DNA from: Halothece sp. PCC 7418
Lineage (GTDB): Bacteria > Cyanobacteriota > Cyanobacteriia > Cyanobacteriales > Rubidibacteraceae
Direction of reading: 5' to 3'
DNA: 64,000 nt
NCBI RefSeq assembly: GCF_000317635.1
Contig: NC_019779.1
Span: 744,001 to 808,000 of the forward strand
Shown: positions 1 to 7,853 of the stretch, in pieces
How positions within the stretch are numbered: position 1 is the first letter of the stretch
How the letters are laid out: each line of letters begins with the position of its first letter
The notes under the pieces: model-generated
The model's input: the letters and a program-made list of their open reading frames with translations, nothing else
Databases searched by the model: none
Told to the model about the DNA's origin: nothing
Made by a program: the position numbers and the translations under genes

Positions 1-2
1 AT

Positions 3-368
3 TTAAGCGCGATCGATAATGAACTCTCGAAGCGTCATATTAATCTCGATCCAGGTGGCTATTTTATTATCTATGTTGATCGAGAAGCGGGTTTAATTTG
101 TGCCAAACACTACAGAAACTTAGTTGACGAGGAAGGGTTTGCTTTACACCCTGTTACAGGGGAACGCCTCTCAGCAAAATGCAATAATAATGATATGGTG
201 GCAAGTCATATCTACAAAGGGCGCACCGCGAAAGAATTATGTGTCAAACTCTTTGAAGAAGCAGAGCCCTGTCCCGTCACACAATTTAATCATGCTGCTT
301 ATTTAGGACGGGAGTTTGTGCGTGCCGAAATCGCACTGATACAGGGCAGTGAATACATTCAAGACTAA
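3..368 (+). CDS. DUF4346 domain protein, C-terminal part
   Basis: Only the last 121 codons are in the window; the gene begins before base 1. The visible part contains GGYFIIYVDRE near the start and PVTQFNHAAYLGREFVRAE near the end, which I recognise as the conserved DUF4346 tail found in cyanobacterial proteins, often behind a dihydropteroate-synthase-like domain. The biochemical role of the tail is not known to me. Its TAA stop (366-368) overlaps by two bases the stop of the convergent psb32-like gene, so both genes end on the same few bases. No terminator is visible between them. The family call is from memory of the motif; function is not inferred. Confidence 0.7.
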   Translation, partial: LSAIDNELSKRHINLDPGGYFIIYVDREAGLICAKHYRNLVDEEGFALHPVTGERLSAKCNNNDMVASHIYKGRTAKELCVKLFEEAEPCPVTQFNHAAYLGREFVRAEIALIQGSEYIQD

Positions 369-1093
369 TCGGTCAACAAGACATAAGCAAAATAGGTTGC
401 CATCGGGATGACAGTGGCAGCGACTAATAAGCCAATCACCCAAACGGTGGAACTTTCCGTGTCAGTATCTTCTGCTTTCGTGAAAGTCCCTTCCACGCGG
501 ATATTGTCTTGTTCTTCTGGTGGACCAGGATCTGGTTCACCCGCTAAAACCGCCCCTAAGCGGTTACTCGCGTTCAAAAAAGCCAGATTATACTTATTAT
601 CCTCGCGAATGGGAACACCGATTGTATCTTGGACTACACTTGTGGCAATTTCTGGGGGAAGCCGATCTTTGAGTGCTTCACCAACCCGAATCGTGGCATT
701 ATTGGTAATGGTATCGAAGACTAATAGGACTTTATCTTGCTTTTCTTCTGCGGTGGGATACCATTGACTAAACAACTCATCCGCAAAACTATCAACGGTT
801 TCCCCGTAGTTTAAGCGTCGAATAACGACTAACTTGACATCAGCGCCCGTGCTATCTTCAATGTCTTGGAGGATTTGATTGAGTTTACTTTCATTAGTCC
901 GACTGACCACCTCCGCTTGATCCACGACCCAAGTTGATGTCTCTTCACTGACATCAGGGATATCGCGAGGACTGGTCGCTGCTTGGACAGGAAGTGCTGT
1001 CATCAAAAAGAGAAAACAAGGAATCAGTAAAACCAATAACAGCGTTTGATAATGTTTGAGTTTTGTTGCAGTTTGTTGCAAAAGATGTGACAT
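365..1093 (-). CDS. psb32: TPM-domain thylakoid protein, Psb32-like
   Basis: The product has 242 residues. A hydrophobic N-terminal segment ending in PVQA looks like a signal peptide. The following TPM (DUF477) domain contains VDQAEVVSRTNESKLNQIL and KVLLVFDT, and a C-terminal hydrophobic segment (WVIGLLVAATVIPMATYFAY) should anchor it. In cyanobacteria and plants this architecture matches Psb32/TLP18.3-type proteins, which act in photosystem II repair on the lumenal side. I place the start at 1093 (MSHLLQQ). A longer frame reaching 1153 reads into the left end of the adjacent insertion element and is not credible. The element inserted about 30 bp upstream of the ATG, so the native promoter was probably separated from the gene. 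Family assignment is firm, exact role inferred. Confidence 0.8.
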   Translation of the reverse strand: MSHLLQQTATKLKHYQTLLLVLLIPCFLFLMTALPVQAATSPRDIPDVSEETSTWVVDQAEVVSRTNESKLNQILQDIEDSTGADVKLVVIRRLNYGETVDSFADELFSQWYPTAEEKQDKVLLVFDTITNNATIRVGEALKDRLPPEIATSVVQDTIGVPIREDNKYNLAFLNASNRLGAVLAGEPDPGPPEEQDNIRVEGTFTKAEDTDTESSTVWVIGLLVAATVIPMATYFAYVLLTD

Positions 1094-1217
1094 AACCTTA
1101 ATTTTTGCAGGTAATAATGGCAATTTATCTCGATGTGATGAGAAGACCCCCATTATACCGTCAGGTTAATGGGGGATGAATCGTCACCCAAACAAATAGA
1201 AGTGCGGTAGCACAACC

Positions 1218-1352
1218 TTAGACAGAAAACTTTAAGCAACGGATAAACTCTCTAAGAATGTCCGTCTTGGTTCTACCTGTCTTTTTAGCATACCTTTCTA
1301 AAATCCTCATTTCCGATTCTTCGATTCTAAGATTTAGTTGAGTCTTAGCCAT
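1218..1352 (-). CDS. Small ribbon-helix-helix protein of the IS element
   Basis: The ORF encodes 44 residues, starting MAKTQLNLRIEESEMRIL and continuing with KKTGRTKTDILREFI. This strand-helix-helix pattern is typical of the CopG/Arc DNA-binding fold. It lies divergent from tnpB, inside the same element; the two start codons are 47 bp apart, so a dimer bound there could control both genes. The identical ORF is present in the second copy, and a diverged truncated relative lies at 7737-7850. The fold is inferred from the pattern; regulation of tnpB or of transposition is a guess. Confidence 0.65.
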   Translation of the reverse strand: MAKTQLNLRIEESEMRILERYAKKTGRTKTDILREFIRCLKFSV

Positions 1353-1399
1353 GTTGTAAATAAATATGATATATTTTAATCAGTATAGCCTAGTTAATT

Positions 1400-2910
1400 A
1401 TGCTTGCCTCATATCAGTTCAAATTGAAACCAAAACTCTCTCAAGTAGCTGTAATGGAGCAGTGGATCAATATGCTTCGCGCTCATTACAACTTTTGCTT
1501 GAGAGACAGAATTGAAAGTTACGAACAAGTTAGATCACCTAAACTAGGTAACTATTCAGATTTAACGACTCAAGGTGAGTGCTGTCCTTTAACTTGCTCG
1601 GTTTCTAAAAATTCTAACTTAGGATATCCCTACAAAGCTAATGGGAAGAAACGAAATGCTTACGAGCAACAATCTTCGGAGTTAAGTATTCTTAAAAAAG
1701 CTCGTCCTTGGTATGCTGAAATCCACTCCACAATTCTACAACAAAACTTAAAGAGACTAGAAGTAGCTTTTAAGAACTTTTTTTGAAGGGAGAGGATATC
1801 CCAAGTTCAAGACCAAGCAAAAGTTTAAGAGTTTTAACTATCCTCCCAACCAAGTCCAAGTCAAGGGAAATAAAATCTACTTACCTAAAATCGGGTGGAT
1901 GAGATTCTTTCAGTCTCGTCCTTTTCCTGAAGGATTTTCTCTAAGGAGTGTAACTGTAAGAAAAAAGCAGATGGTTGGTATGTTTCCATTGGATTGGAAA
2001 ACAAAGATGTACCTGAAGGTGCGCTTTCCGATGCGGAACCAAGTTCCGCTCGGGTCGCACCTCAATCTTCTCCAAAAACATTGATGAGATAAATTCAGTA
2101 GTGGGAGGAGATTTAGGTTCAAATAAACTATTAGCCTTAAGTAATGGGGAGCAAATAGCGAATCCTCAATTTGAGAAACGATTAGAGCGAACTAAAACCA
2201 TTAGACAAAGAAGAGCGAGTCGGAAAAAGAGAGGCTCTAAAAAACCAGAAAAAAAGCATATCAGAAGTTGGCTCGGTTAGACCAAAAAATTGTTAATCAA
2301 AGAACAGATTACCAATGGAAAGTTGCGCACCAATTAGTAAGATTAGCTGATGTCATTGTTTTAGAAGATTTGAACATTAAAGGGATGATTAAACGATGTC
2401 AACCTAAAAAAGATGAGAATGGGAAATATCTTAAAAAACGGTCAATCTGCCAAGAGAGCATTAAATCGCTTAATCCGAGATTGTGCGTGGGGAGAACTTA
2501 AAATAAAAATACAGTCGGTAGCTGAAAAGTTTGGCTGTCTTGTGGTTGAAGTTAATCCTAAACATACATCTCAACAATGTTCAGCTTGCGGAAAAATTGA
2601 CAAGCAAAATCGGAAAGGAGAAAAGTTTGCTTGTATTGAATGTGGTCATGTTCAGGACGCAGACAATCAGGCTGCGATTAATATCGCAAAGAGAGGAATC
2701 AAACAATTAAATCTTAGTCTGTCTAAGCTACTGGGGGTTACTCAGAAAGTTACGGCTAACTCTGAAGCAACAGGGGACACCAGAAATGGTGGGGAGACAT
2801 CAGTTTCGTTAGAGACTGAGCCTAGCAACCCTAAACAACTTTCGTTGTTTGAGTGGATAGGAGATCAGGTAACTGGTTTCCCAGAATCCCCCACAAAGCG
2901 CGTAGCTTAG
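1400..2910 (+). pseudogene. tnpB: tnpB, frameshifted copy
   Basis: The reading frame corresponds to the intact 502-residue TnpB of copy 2, but six one-base indels break it. They are an extra T in the T7 run at 1778-1784, a missing A in the run at 1961-1966, a missing A near 2080, and extra As at 2239-2244, 2249-2255 and 2433-2438. The net change is +2 bases. I see no substitutions relative to copy 2. Fragments of 128 residues at the front and 165 residues at the back, with the zinc-finger CSACGK and the last RuvC motif, stay open. The pattern is either true slippage decay after a very recent transposition or homopolymer error in the assembly. Confidence 0.88.
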
Positions 2911-2927
2911 TGGGGGAGTATGTCAAG

Positions 2928-3239
2928 TTACATCATATAATGAAAGCAGAACGGAGTTAACGAGTTTTACAGGGAATTAATAAACTTTTTTAACGCTTAC
3001 GCCTGCATCTAAATTTTTATGTCCGTATCTGCGTAAAATATAAACGATTAGTAACTTTTTTCATAGCAGGCTGGTGGAAATCGCAATGATGATGACTGAT
3101 GGCTTGGCGCGATCGCGCAGTTCATTTTCGTTATCTCAAGAATTCAGTGAGGAGATCCTAATCCTCTTCCTGAAATGCGAAATCCGAATCAGCTACGGAA
3201 GAAAAAAGTCACGATGACAAACAACGGGAAAATTTGCCG
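2928..3239 (+). promoter_or_regulatory. psaL upstream region
   Basis: There is no convincing gene in these 312 bp. The stretch runs from the right end of the insertion element to the psaL start and is AT-rich at first (ATAATAAAC-like stretches around 2985, ATAAACGATTAG near 3040). A promoter for psaL-psaI must lie here or the element has displaced it. I could not pick a single -35/-10 pair with confidence. An open frame on the + strand from 3175 overlaps the psaL start out of frame and is ignored. Confidence 0.4.
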
Positions 3240-3746
3240 ATGGCGGAAACACAAAATATGCAATACATTCAACCATATAACGACGATGTTTATGTCGGGC
3301 ATCTCTCGACACCGATTTCTGATTCTGGTTTCACTCGCACTTTTATTAATAATCTTCCCGCCTACCGAGAAGGGATTTCTCCCCTCCTACGCGGTTTAGA
3401 AATTGGAATGGCTCACGGCTATTTCCTGGTTGGCCCCTGGACATTACTCGGTCCTTTACGGGATAGCGAAGGCAATGCTTATTTAGGCGGTTTAATTGCA
3501 GCGATCGGGTTAATTTTAATTGCAACTGGTGCGCTTTCTGCTTATGGCTTAACCGCTTTCCCCAGCGATGATTCTAAAGCCCAATATTTTGAAGATCGCG
3601 CCCCTGAAAACCTAAAAACTCGCCAAGGTTGGAGTCAGTTTACGGGTGGCTTTTTTGTCGGTGCAATGGGTGGCGCGTTTGTTGCCTATTTCCTACTAGA
3701 AAACTTCTCGGTTGTTGATAGTATGTTACGAGGAATCGTTAACTAA
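3240..3746 (+). CDS. psaL: Photosystem I reaction center subunit XI
   Basis: The product has 168 residues and begins MAETQNMQYIQPYNDDVYVG. PsaL is the membrane subunit that holds photosystem I trimers (or tetramers) together in thylakoids. The family signatures are NLPAYREGISPLLRGLEIGMAHGY-type sequence after the N-terminal loop, then membrane helices around LGGLIAAIGLILIATGA and FTGGFFVGAMGGAFVAYF. The length is normal for cyanobacteria. I chose the ATG at 3240; a TTG two codons earlier is in frame but less likely. psaI follows 50 bp downstream in the same direction, the usual psaL-psaI order, so the two are probably co-transcribed and end at the terminator near 3934. Confidence 0.95.
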   Translation: MAETQNMQYIQPYNDDVYVGHLSTPISDSGFTRTFINNLPAYREGISPLLRGLEIGMAHGYFLVGPWTLLGPLRDSEGNAYLGGLIAAIGLILIATGALSAYGLTAFPSDDSKAQYFEDRAPENLKTRQGWSQFTGGFFVGAMGGAFVAYFLLENFSVVDSMLRGIVN

Positions 3747-3796
3747 CGATTGCTTAGTTTGTTGCTTTTTGTTGTTGACACAAGGAAAGATTTAAT

Positions 3797-3913
3797 ATGA
3801 CTGGAGAATACGCAGCTTCCTTTTTACCGCTCATTTTAGTTCCTGCTGTTGGCTTATTAATGCCAGCTGTTACGATGGGCTTACTCTTTATTTATATTGA
3901 GTCCGATGCTTAG
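3797..3913 (+). CDS. psaI: Photosystem I reaction center subunit VIII
   Basis: The ORF encodes 38 residues, [19 protein letters not shown] followed by [16 protein letters not shown] and a short acidic tail. One transmembrane helix fills most of the chain. PsaI is a small photosystem I subunit that sits next to PsaL and helps it bind, which matches the gene order. AAGGAA lies 12 bp ahead of the ATG and can serve as the ribosome site. The gene is too short for most ORF callers, but size, composition and position agree with the family. Confidence 0.9.
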   Translation: MTGEYAASFLPLILVPAVGLLMPAVTMGLLFIYIESDA

Positions 3914-3933
3914 TTTCGGTTAAAACTTTCATG

Positions 3934-3976
3934 ATTCTCTCCTCTTAGACTTGCGAGTTTAGGGGAGAGAATTTTT
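3934..3976 (+). terminator. Rho-independent terminator after psaL-psaI
   Basis: The arms ATTCTCTCC (3934-3942) and GGAGAGAAT (3964-3972) pair around a 21-nt loop and are followed by a run of five Ts. It lies 20 bp after the psaI stop. Confidence 0.8.
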
Positions 3977-4005
3977 CATGACATGATCTGATCATCGAGG
4001 GCAAT

Positions 4006-4812
4006 CTAAAGCTGAGAGAGTTTCGCTTCATATTCTTCTTGGGTCAAAATCCCGTTATCTCTTGCCTCTTTTAATTTTTGTTTTTTCGAGAGCTTCTCTT
4101 GCACTGATGTTTCAACTGATTGCAATTTTGCCTCGTATTCATCTGCATCTAAAATCCCACTCTCAAAAGCAGCTTGCAACTGATTCGTCTTTTCTTCCAC
4201 TAACAAATCCATTTCCCGTTGATCAATTTTTTCTTCCAATTTTTGCTTCTTGGCTTGGAATTCTTCGCGACTAATAATCTCTTTACTTAATGCTTCTTGT
4301 AACTGATCAATTTCGTCTTTCAGTTCCGTAATCGCTTGCGATCGCGCTTGAGAAGAGGCTTGAGTATTAATACTATCGGAAGCAGCACTGGTGGTATAAC
4401 TCTCACTCACTCGTTTTAAGCTGAGGCTTGTTTGGAGATGATTCATCAAATCTCGTTCTAAAACCAGGGCCCAACTTGCCCCCGCCACACCAGTAAAGAC
4501 AGTAAAACCGCCCGTAAACATTGCAGTAATCCCAGCACCCGTAATATTTCTCACCCATTTTCCAACGCGAGTGTCAATAATAAATTCGCCCGCAGTAGTC
4601 GGCGCGTTTGACCAATAAATATTCACCTTAAACGCTAAATTTGTCCCAAAAACCGTTCTCAGCCAGCTTGTTTTTTGCGCCTGAATTAAATAAACATCTC
4701 CGGTTTGCGTCCCTTCGACTTCATATTCCTTATCTTTGAACCACAAAATCACCTGTCGGTAAACTTTATTCAGTGTATCGGGTTCGATGGCAACAAAGTA
4801 ATGTTTGGTCAT
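4006..4812 (-). CDS. Protein with two C-terminal SHOCT-like segments
   Basis: The product has 268 residues. The first 110 residues form a mixed domain (MTKHYFVAIEPDTLNKVYRQ onward) I do not recognise, followed by a glycine- and alanine-rich hydrophobic stretch (GAGITAMFTGGFTVFTGVAGASWALV). Then come a predicted coiled coil rich in E, K and Q and two SHOCT-like units, FESGILDADEYEAKLQ and RDNGILTQEEYEAKLSQL, the second at the very C-terminus. SHOCT segments are short helical hairpins thought to mediate oligomerisation. Function is unknown. It is monocistronic, convergent with psaI and separated from it by the terminator. The start at 4812 (MTKHYF) is the only reasonable one. Confidence 0.7.
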   Translation of the reverse strand: MTKHYFVAIEPDTLNKVYRQVILWFKDKEYEVEGTQTGDVYLIQAQKTSWLRTVFGTNLAFKVNIYWSNAPTTAGEFIIDTRVGKWVRNITGAGITAMFTGGFTVFTGVAGASWALVLERDLMNHLQTSLSLKRVSESYTTSAASDSINTQASSQARSQAITELKDEIDQLQEALSKEIISREEFQAKKQKLEEKIDQREMDLLVEEKTNQLQAAFESGILDADEYEAKLQSVETSVQEKLSKKQKLKEARDNGILTQEEYEAKLSQL

Positions 4813-4929
4813 AGTTGAATTAGGGCATCACGCCAACACTAGAGCATGAGCTTGAACAGACAAGATTCTTTCGCGATCGGCTCTCTCTAGCTTTAGATTA
4901 ACATGGCAGCTACAGTGACTCTCTCCAAT

Positions 4930-5709
4930 CTAGGGTAGAGGCTGCTGTGTCTTTTGCTGGCGGAGATGCCAAAGGATACTGACTCCCAAAATGATCACTA
5001 AAACGATTCCAGTGACAAAAATGGGTAAAATCTCCCGATGTCGGATCGCGATCGCGCTTAACGCCCAAATCAAAACAGCCGTAAAAGCAACATCCTGATG
5101 GACAAGATTAATCACCAGCGCGATCGCGCCAGCAATACTCATCATAATCACCGTCCAGACTTCTGGCGCAATCCCCCAACCATTCCAATCCATTGCTGTC
5201 AGGGCAACCGCACCATTAACCACCGTCGCCACACTAATCCAAGCGAAATAAATACTAATCGGAATCTCTAAAAACCAGCGTTCCCGCCGTGAAATGCGTC
5301 TTCGATTCACTTCTACATGAGAATACACCCGCATCAGAGATAATAAAATCAGCAACATCACCACAAAAGATTCCACAAACCAGCGCGATTGAAAAACGAA
5401 GATCCAAACCATTTGGGCAACACTAGCGGTGACCAGCCAATAGCTAATGCGCTGTAAAACGGGTTTTTCTTGCTGACTGGGAAGGGCTTGATAAATAGCA
5501 AAACTAAAAAGCCCTAAATAAATCACTCCCCAAATGGCAAACGCATAACGAGCAGGAGTGATTAAAACGTCTGCAAACAACTGATTAGAAATTTCACCAA
5601 GGGTTAAACCACCAATGGGTCTGACATTAGCTAAAACATTCACGCCAAAGGCAGCAACAATCGCGATCATGTTTGACACTTGGCGCACTACATCCTGATT
5701 GACTCTCAT
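4930..5709 (-). CDS. TspO/MBR-like membrane protein
   Basis: The product has 259 residues with about seven hydrophobic helices. It contains the segment YAFAIWGVIYLGL and tryptophan-bearing helices such as VWIFVFQSRWF and IPISIYFAWISVATVVN. These features match the tryptophan-rich sensory protein (TspO-related) family of integral membrane proteins that bind tetrapyrroles in some members. The ligand here is unknown. I start it at 5709 (MRVNQDVV), because the longer frame to 5748 reads into the left end of the second insertion element. That element lies only 9 bp upstream of the ATG, so its insertion removed the native ribosome site and promoter; expression, if any, must start in the element. 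Confidence 0.7.
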   Translation of the reverse strand: MRVNQDVVRQVSNMIAIVAAFGVNVLANVRPIGGLTLGEISNQLFADVLITPARYAFAIWGVIYLGLFSFAIYQALPSQQEKPVLQRISYWLVTASVAQMVWIFVFQSRWFVESFVVMLLILLSLMRVYSHVEVNRRRISRRERWFLEIPISIYFAWISVATVVNGAVALTAMDWNGWGIAPEVWTVIMMSIAGAIALVINLVHQDVAFTAVLIWALSAIAIRHREILPIFVTGIVLVIILGVSILWHLRQQKTQQPLP

Positions 5710-5812
5710 AGTTCGGATTTTATCTCGATGTGATGAGAAGACCCCCATTATACCGTCAGGTTAATGGGGGATGAATCGTCACCCAAACAAATAGAAGTGC
5801 GGTAGCACAACC

Positions 5813-5947
5813 TTAGACAGAAAACTTTAAGCAACGGATAAACTCTCTAAGAATGTCCGTCTTGGTTCTACCTGTCTTTTTAGCATACCTTTCTAAAATC
5901 CTCATTTCCGATTCTTCGATTCTAAGATTTAGTTGAGTCTTAGCCAT
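5813..5947 (-). CDS. Small ribbon-helix-helix protein of the IS element
   Basis: This is the same 44-residue ORF as in copy 1, with identical sequence. It starts 47 bp upstream of and divergent from tnpB. The strand followed by two helices (TQLNLRI, then SEMRILERYAKK and TKTDILREFI) suggests a CopG-like DNA binder. Because copy 2 is otherwise intact, this is the copy most likely to be functional. Two identical copies in the genome segment would act on both elements. Confidence 0.65.
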   Translation of the reverse strand: MAKTQLNLRIEESEMRILERYAKKTGRTKTDILREFIRCLKFSV

Positions 5948-5994
5948 GTTGTAAATAAATATGATATATTTTAATCAGTATAGCCTAGTTAATT

Positions 5995-7503
5995 ATGCTT
6001 GCCTCATATCAGTTCAAATTGAAACCAAAACTCTCTCAAGTAGCTGTAATGGAGCAGTGGATCAATATGCTTCGCGCTCATTACAACTTTTGCTTGAGAG
6101 ACAGAATTGAAAGTTACGAACAAGTTAGATCACCTAAACTAGGTAACTATTCAGATTTAACGACTCAAGGTGAGTGCTGTCCTTTAACTTGCTCGGTTTC
6201 TAAAAATTCTAACTTAGGATATCCCTACAAAGCTAATGGGAAGAAACGAAATGCTTACGAGCAACAATCTTCGGAGTTAAGTATTCTTAAAAAAGCTCGT
6301 CCTTGGTATGCTGAAATCCACTCCACAATTCTACAACAAAACTTAAAGAGACTAGAAGTAGCTTTTAAGAACTTTTTTGAAGGGAGAGGATATCCCAAGT
6401 TCAAGACCAAGCAAAAGTTTAAGAGTTTTAACTATCCTCCCAACCAAGTCCAAGTCAAGGGAAATAAAATCTACTTACCTAAAATCGGGTGGATGAGATT
6501 CTTTCAGTCTCGTCCTTTTCCTGAAGGATTTTCTCTAAGGAGTGTAACTGTAAGAAAAAAAGCAGATGGTTGGTATGTTTCCATTGGATTGGAAAACAAA
6601 GATGTACCTGAAGGTGCGCTTTCCGATGCGGAACCAAGTTCCGCTCGGGTCGCACCTCAATCTTCTCCAAAAACAATTGATGAGATAAATTCAGTAGTGG
6701 GAGGAGATTTAGGTTCAAATAAACTATTAGCCTTAAGTAATGGGGAGCAAATAGCGAATCCTCAATTTGAGAAACGATTAGAGCGAACTAAAACCATTAG
6801 ACAAAGAAGAGCGAGTCGGAAAAAGAGAGGCTCTAAAAACCAGAAAAAAGCATATCAGAAGTTGGCTCGGTTAGACCAAAAAATTGTTAATCAAAGAACA
6901 GATTACCAATGGAAAGTTGCGCACCAATTAGTAAGATTAGCTGATGTCATTGTTTTAGAAGATTTGAACATTAAAGGGATGATTAAACGATGTCAACCTA
7001 AAAAAGATGAGAATGGGAAATATCTTAAAAACGGTCAATCTGCCAAGAGAGCATTAAATCGCTTAATCCGAGATTGTGCGTGGGGAGAACTTAAAATAAA
7101 AATACAGTCGGTAGCTGAAAAGTTTGGCTGTCTTGTGGTTGAAGTTAATCCTAAACATACATCTCAACAATGTTCAGCTTGCGGAAAAATTGACAAGCAA
7201 AATCGGAAAGGAGAAAAGTTTGCTTGTATTGAATGTGGTCATGTTCAGGACGCAGACAATCAGGCTGCGATTAATATCGCAAAGAGAGGAATCAAACAAT
7301 TAAATCTTAGTCTGTCTAAGCTACTGGGGGTTACTCAGAAAGTTACGGCTAACTCTGAAGCAACAGGGGACACCAGAAATGGTGGGGAGACATCAGTTTC
7401 GTTAGAGACTGAGCCTAGCAACCCTAAACAACTTTCGTTGTTTGAGTGGATAGGAGATCAGGTAACTGGTTTCCCAGAATCCCCCACAAAGCGCGTAGCT
7501 TAG
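5995..7503 (+). CDS. tnpB: RNA-guided endonuclease TnpB (IS1341 type)
   Basis: The product has 502 residues. TnpB proteins are RuvC-like nucleases guided by an RNA from the transposon right end and are the relatives of Cas12. The RuvC motifs are visible: VVGGDLGSNKLLAL (Asp), DVIVLEDLNIKGM (Glu) and DADNQAAINIAKRG (Asp). Between the last two lies a four-cysteine zinc ribbon (CSACGK...CIECG). After the nuclease core there is a tail of about 70 residues (LLGVTQKVTANSEATGD onward) that runs into the right-end hairpin, so coding sequence and probable guide-RNA scaffold overlap. All catalytic residues are present. The copy has no Y1 transposase partner. The start at 5995 (MLASYQFKLKPKLSQ) matches the usual TnpB N-terminus. 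Confidence 0.93.
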   Translation: MLASYQFKLKPKLSQVAVMEQWINMLRAHYNFCLRDRIESYEQVRSPKLGNYSDLTTQGECCPLTCSVSKNSNLGYPYKANGKKRNAYEQQSSELSILKKARPWYAEIHSTILQQNLKRLEVAFKNFFEGRGYPKFKTKQKFKSFNYPPNQVQVKGNKIYLPKIGWMRFFQSRPFPEGFSLRSVTVRKKADGWYVSIGLENKDVPEGALSDAEPSSARVAPQSSPKTIDEINSVVGGDLGSNKLLALSNGEQIANPQFEKRLERTKTIRQRRASRKKRGSKNQKKAYQKLARLDQKIVNQRTDYQWKVAHQLVRLADVIVLEDLNIKGMIKRCQPKKDENGKYLKNGQSAKRALNRLIRDCAWGELKIKIQSVAEKFGCLVVEVNPKHTSQQCSACGKIDKQNRKGEKFACIECGHVQDADNQAAINIAKRGIKQLNLSLSKLLGVTQKVTANSEATGDTRNGGETSVSLETEPSNPKQLSLFEWIGDQVTGFPESPTKRVA

Positions 7504-7520
7504 TGGGGGAGTATGTCAAG

Positions 7521-7853
7521 AACAAATATCCAGCCTACTCCTTTAGATATCACAAGGAGTTACAGAAGTCTCCGCACGCACCAACTTGCTTTAGCCGTTG
7601 GATATAAGGCGGTGAGTTGAAGGCTTCGATAGCCTGAAAACGAACAAACCCTATCAATGACTTTTTTGATCCTCTACACAGAATCAGTCAGAGAGCCATC
7701 CGTTTTTAACGGATGGATGAATGGCAAGCAAGGACTTTAGTCCTCTGTGTCTAGAGATTTAATGTAGTCTCTTAAAATTTCTGCCATAGATAAATTTTTT
7801 CTTGTGGCAACTCTTTTTAGAATATCATATTGTGGAAAACCGACAAGCACGGT
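7521..7853. mobile_element. Debris of a second IS200/IS605-type element next to CRISPR array 1
   Basis: The region has no complete gene. It contains a hairpin with arms CCATCCGTT (7696-7704) and AACGGATGG (7708-7716), in the same relation to a ribbon-helix-helix ORF as the left end of the intact element. The remnant of that ORF lies at 7737-7850 and touches the terminal CRISPR repeat. The rest (7521-7690) is unassigned; it includes GGCGGTGAGTTGAAGG, which resembles right-end sequences of such elements. I infer that an older relative landed in the distal end of array 1 and was later broken. Confidence 0.55.
7737..7850 (-). pseudogene. Truncated ribbon-helix-helix ORF
   Basis: Reading from 7850 the frame gives VGFPQYDILKRVATRKN followed by LSMAEILRDYIKSLDTED and a stop. 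It aligns by pattern with the second half of the 44-residue ribbon-helix-helix protein at 5813-5947 (ILERYAKKTGRT, then KTDILREFI) but is diverged in sequence. The N-terminal strand is missing, and an in-frame stop lies in the CRISPR repeat just upstream. It belonged to another member of the IS family and was cut where the array now begins. Confidence 0.5.

Larger units (their letters stand above)
1124..2927 (+). mobile_element. IS200/IS605-type tnpB-only element, copy 1 (decayed)
   Basis: The segment is nearly identical to 5719-7520; the identity starts at TTTATCTCG and stops after GTATGTCAAG on both copies, with unrelated flanks. No terminal inverted repeats or target duplication are visible, as expected for this family. 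The left end forms a hairpin with arms CCCCCATTA (1147-1155) and TAATGGGGG (1167-1175). The right end forms one with arms TCCCCCAC (2887-2894) and GTGGGGGA (2910-2917). The element carries tnpB and a divergent 44-residue ribbon-helix-helix ORF but no Y1 transposase gene, so it would need a transposase in trans. The tnpB reading frame is broken in this copy by six one-base indels. Confidence 0.9.
5719..7520 (+). mobile_element. IS200/IS605-type tnpB-only element, copy 2 (intact)
   Basis: The element is 1,802 bp and essentially identical to 1124-2927. Left hairpin arms are at 5742-5750 and 5762-5770; the right hairpin is at 7480-7510, followed by GTATGTCAAG. It contains an intact tnpB and the divergent ribbon-helix-helix ORF, and no tnpA. 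Both copies sit in the same orientation just upstream of a minus-strand gene (psb32-like and tspO-like), so a plus-strand right end lies far from those genes while the left end touches their 5' side. For TnpB systems the right end and downstream flank usually act as the guide RNA; that is expected here but not shown. Confidence 0.9.

Noticed and set aside
1091-1153. Longer N-terminus MGVFSSHRDK for the psb32-like protein, shared with the tspO-like protein at 5748
   Set aside because: The shared residues are encoded by the identical left end of the two insertion elements; internal ATGs at 1093 and 5709 give normal proteins.
3175-3399. 74-codon frame on the + strand overlapping the psaL start
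   Set aside because: It is out of frame with psaL, overlaps it by half and has no coding features.
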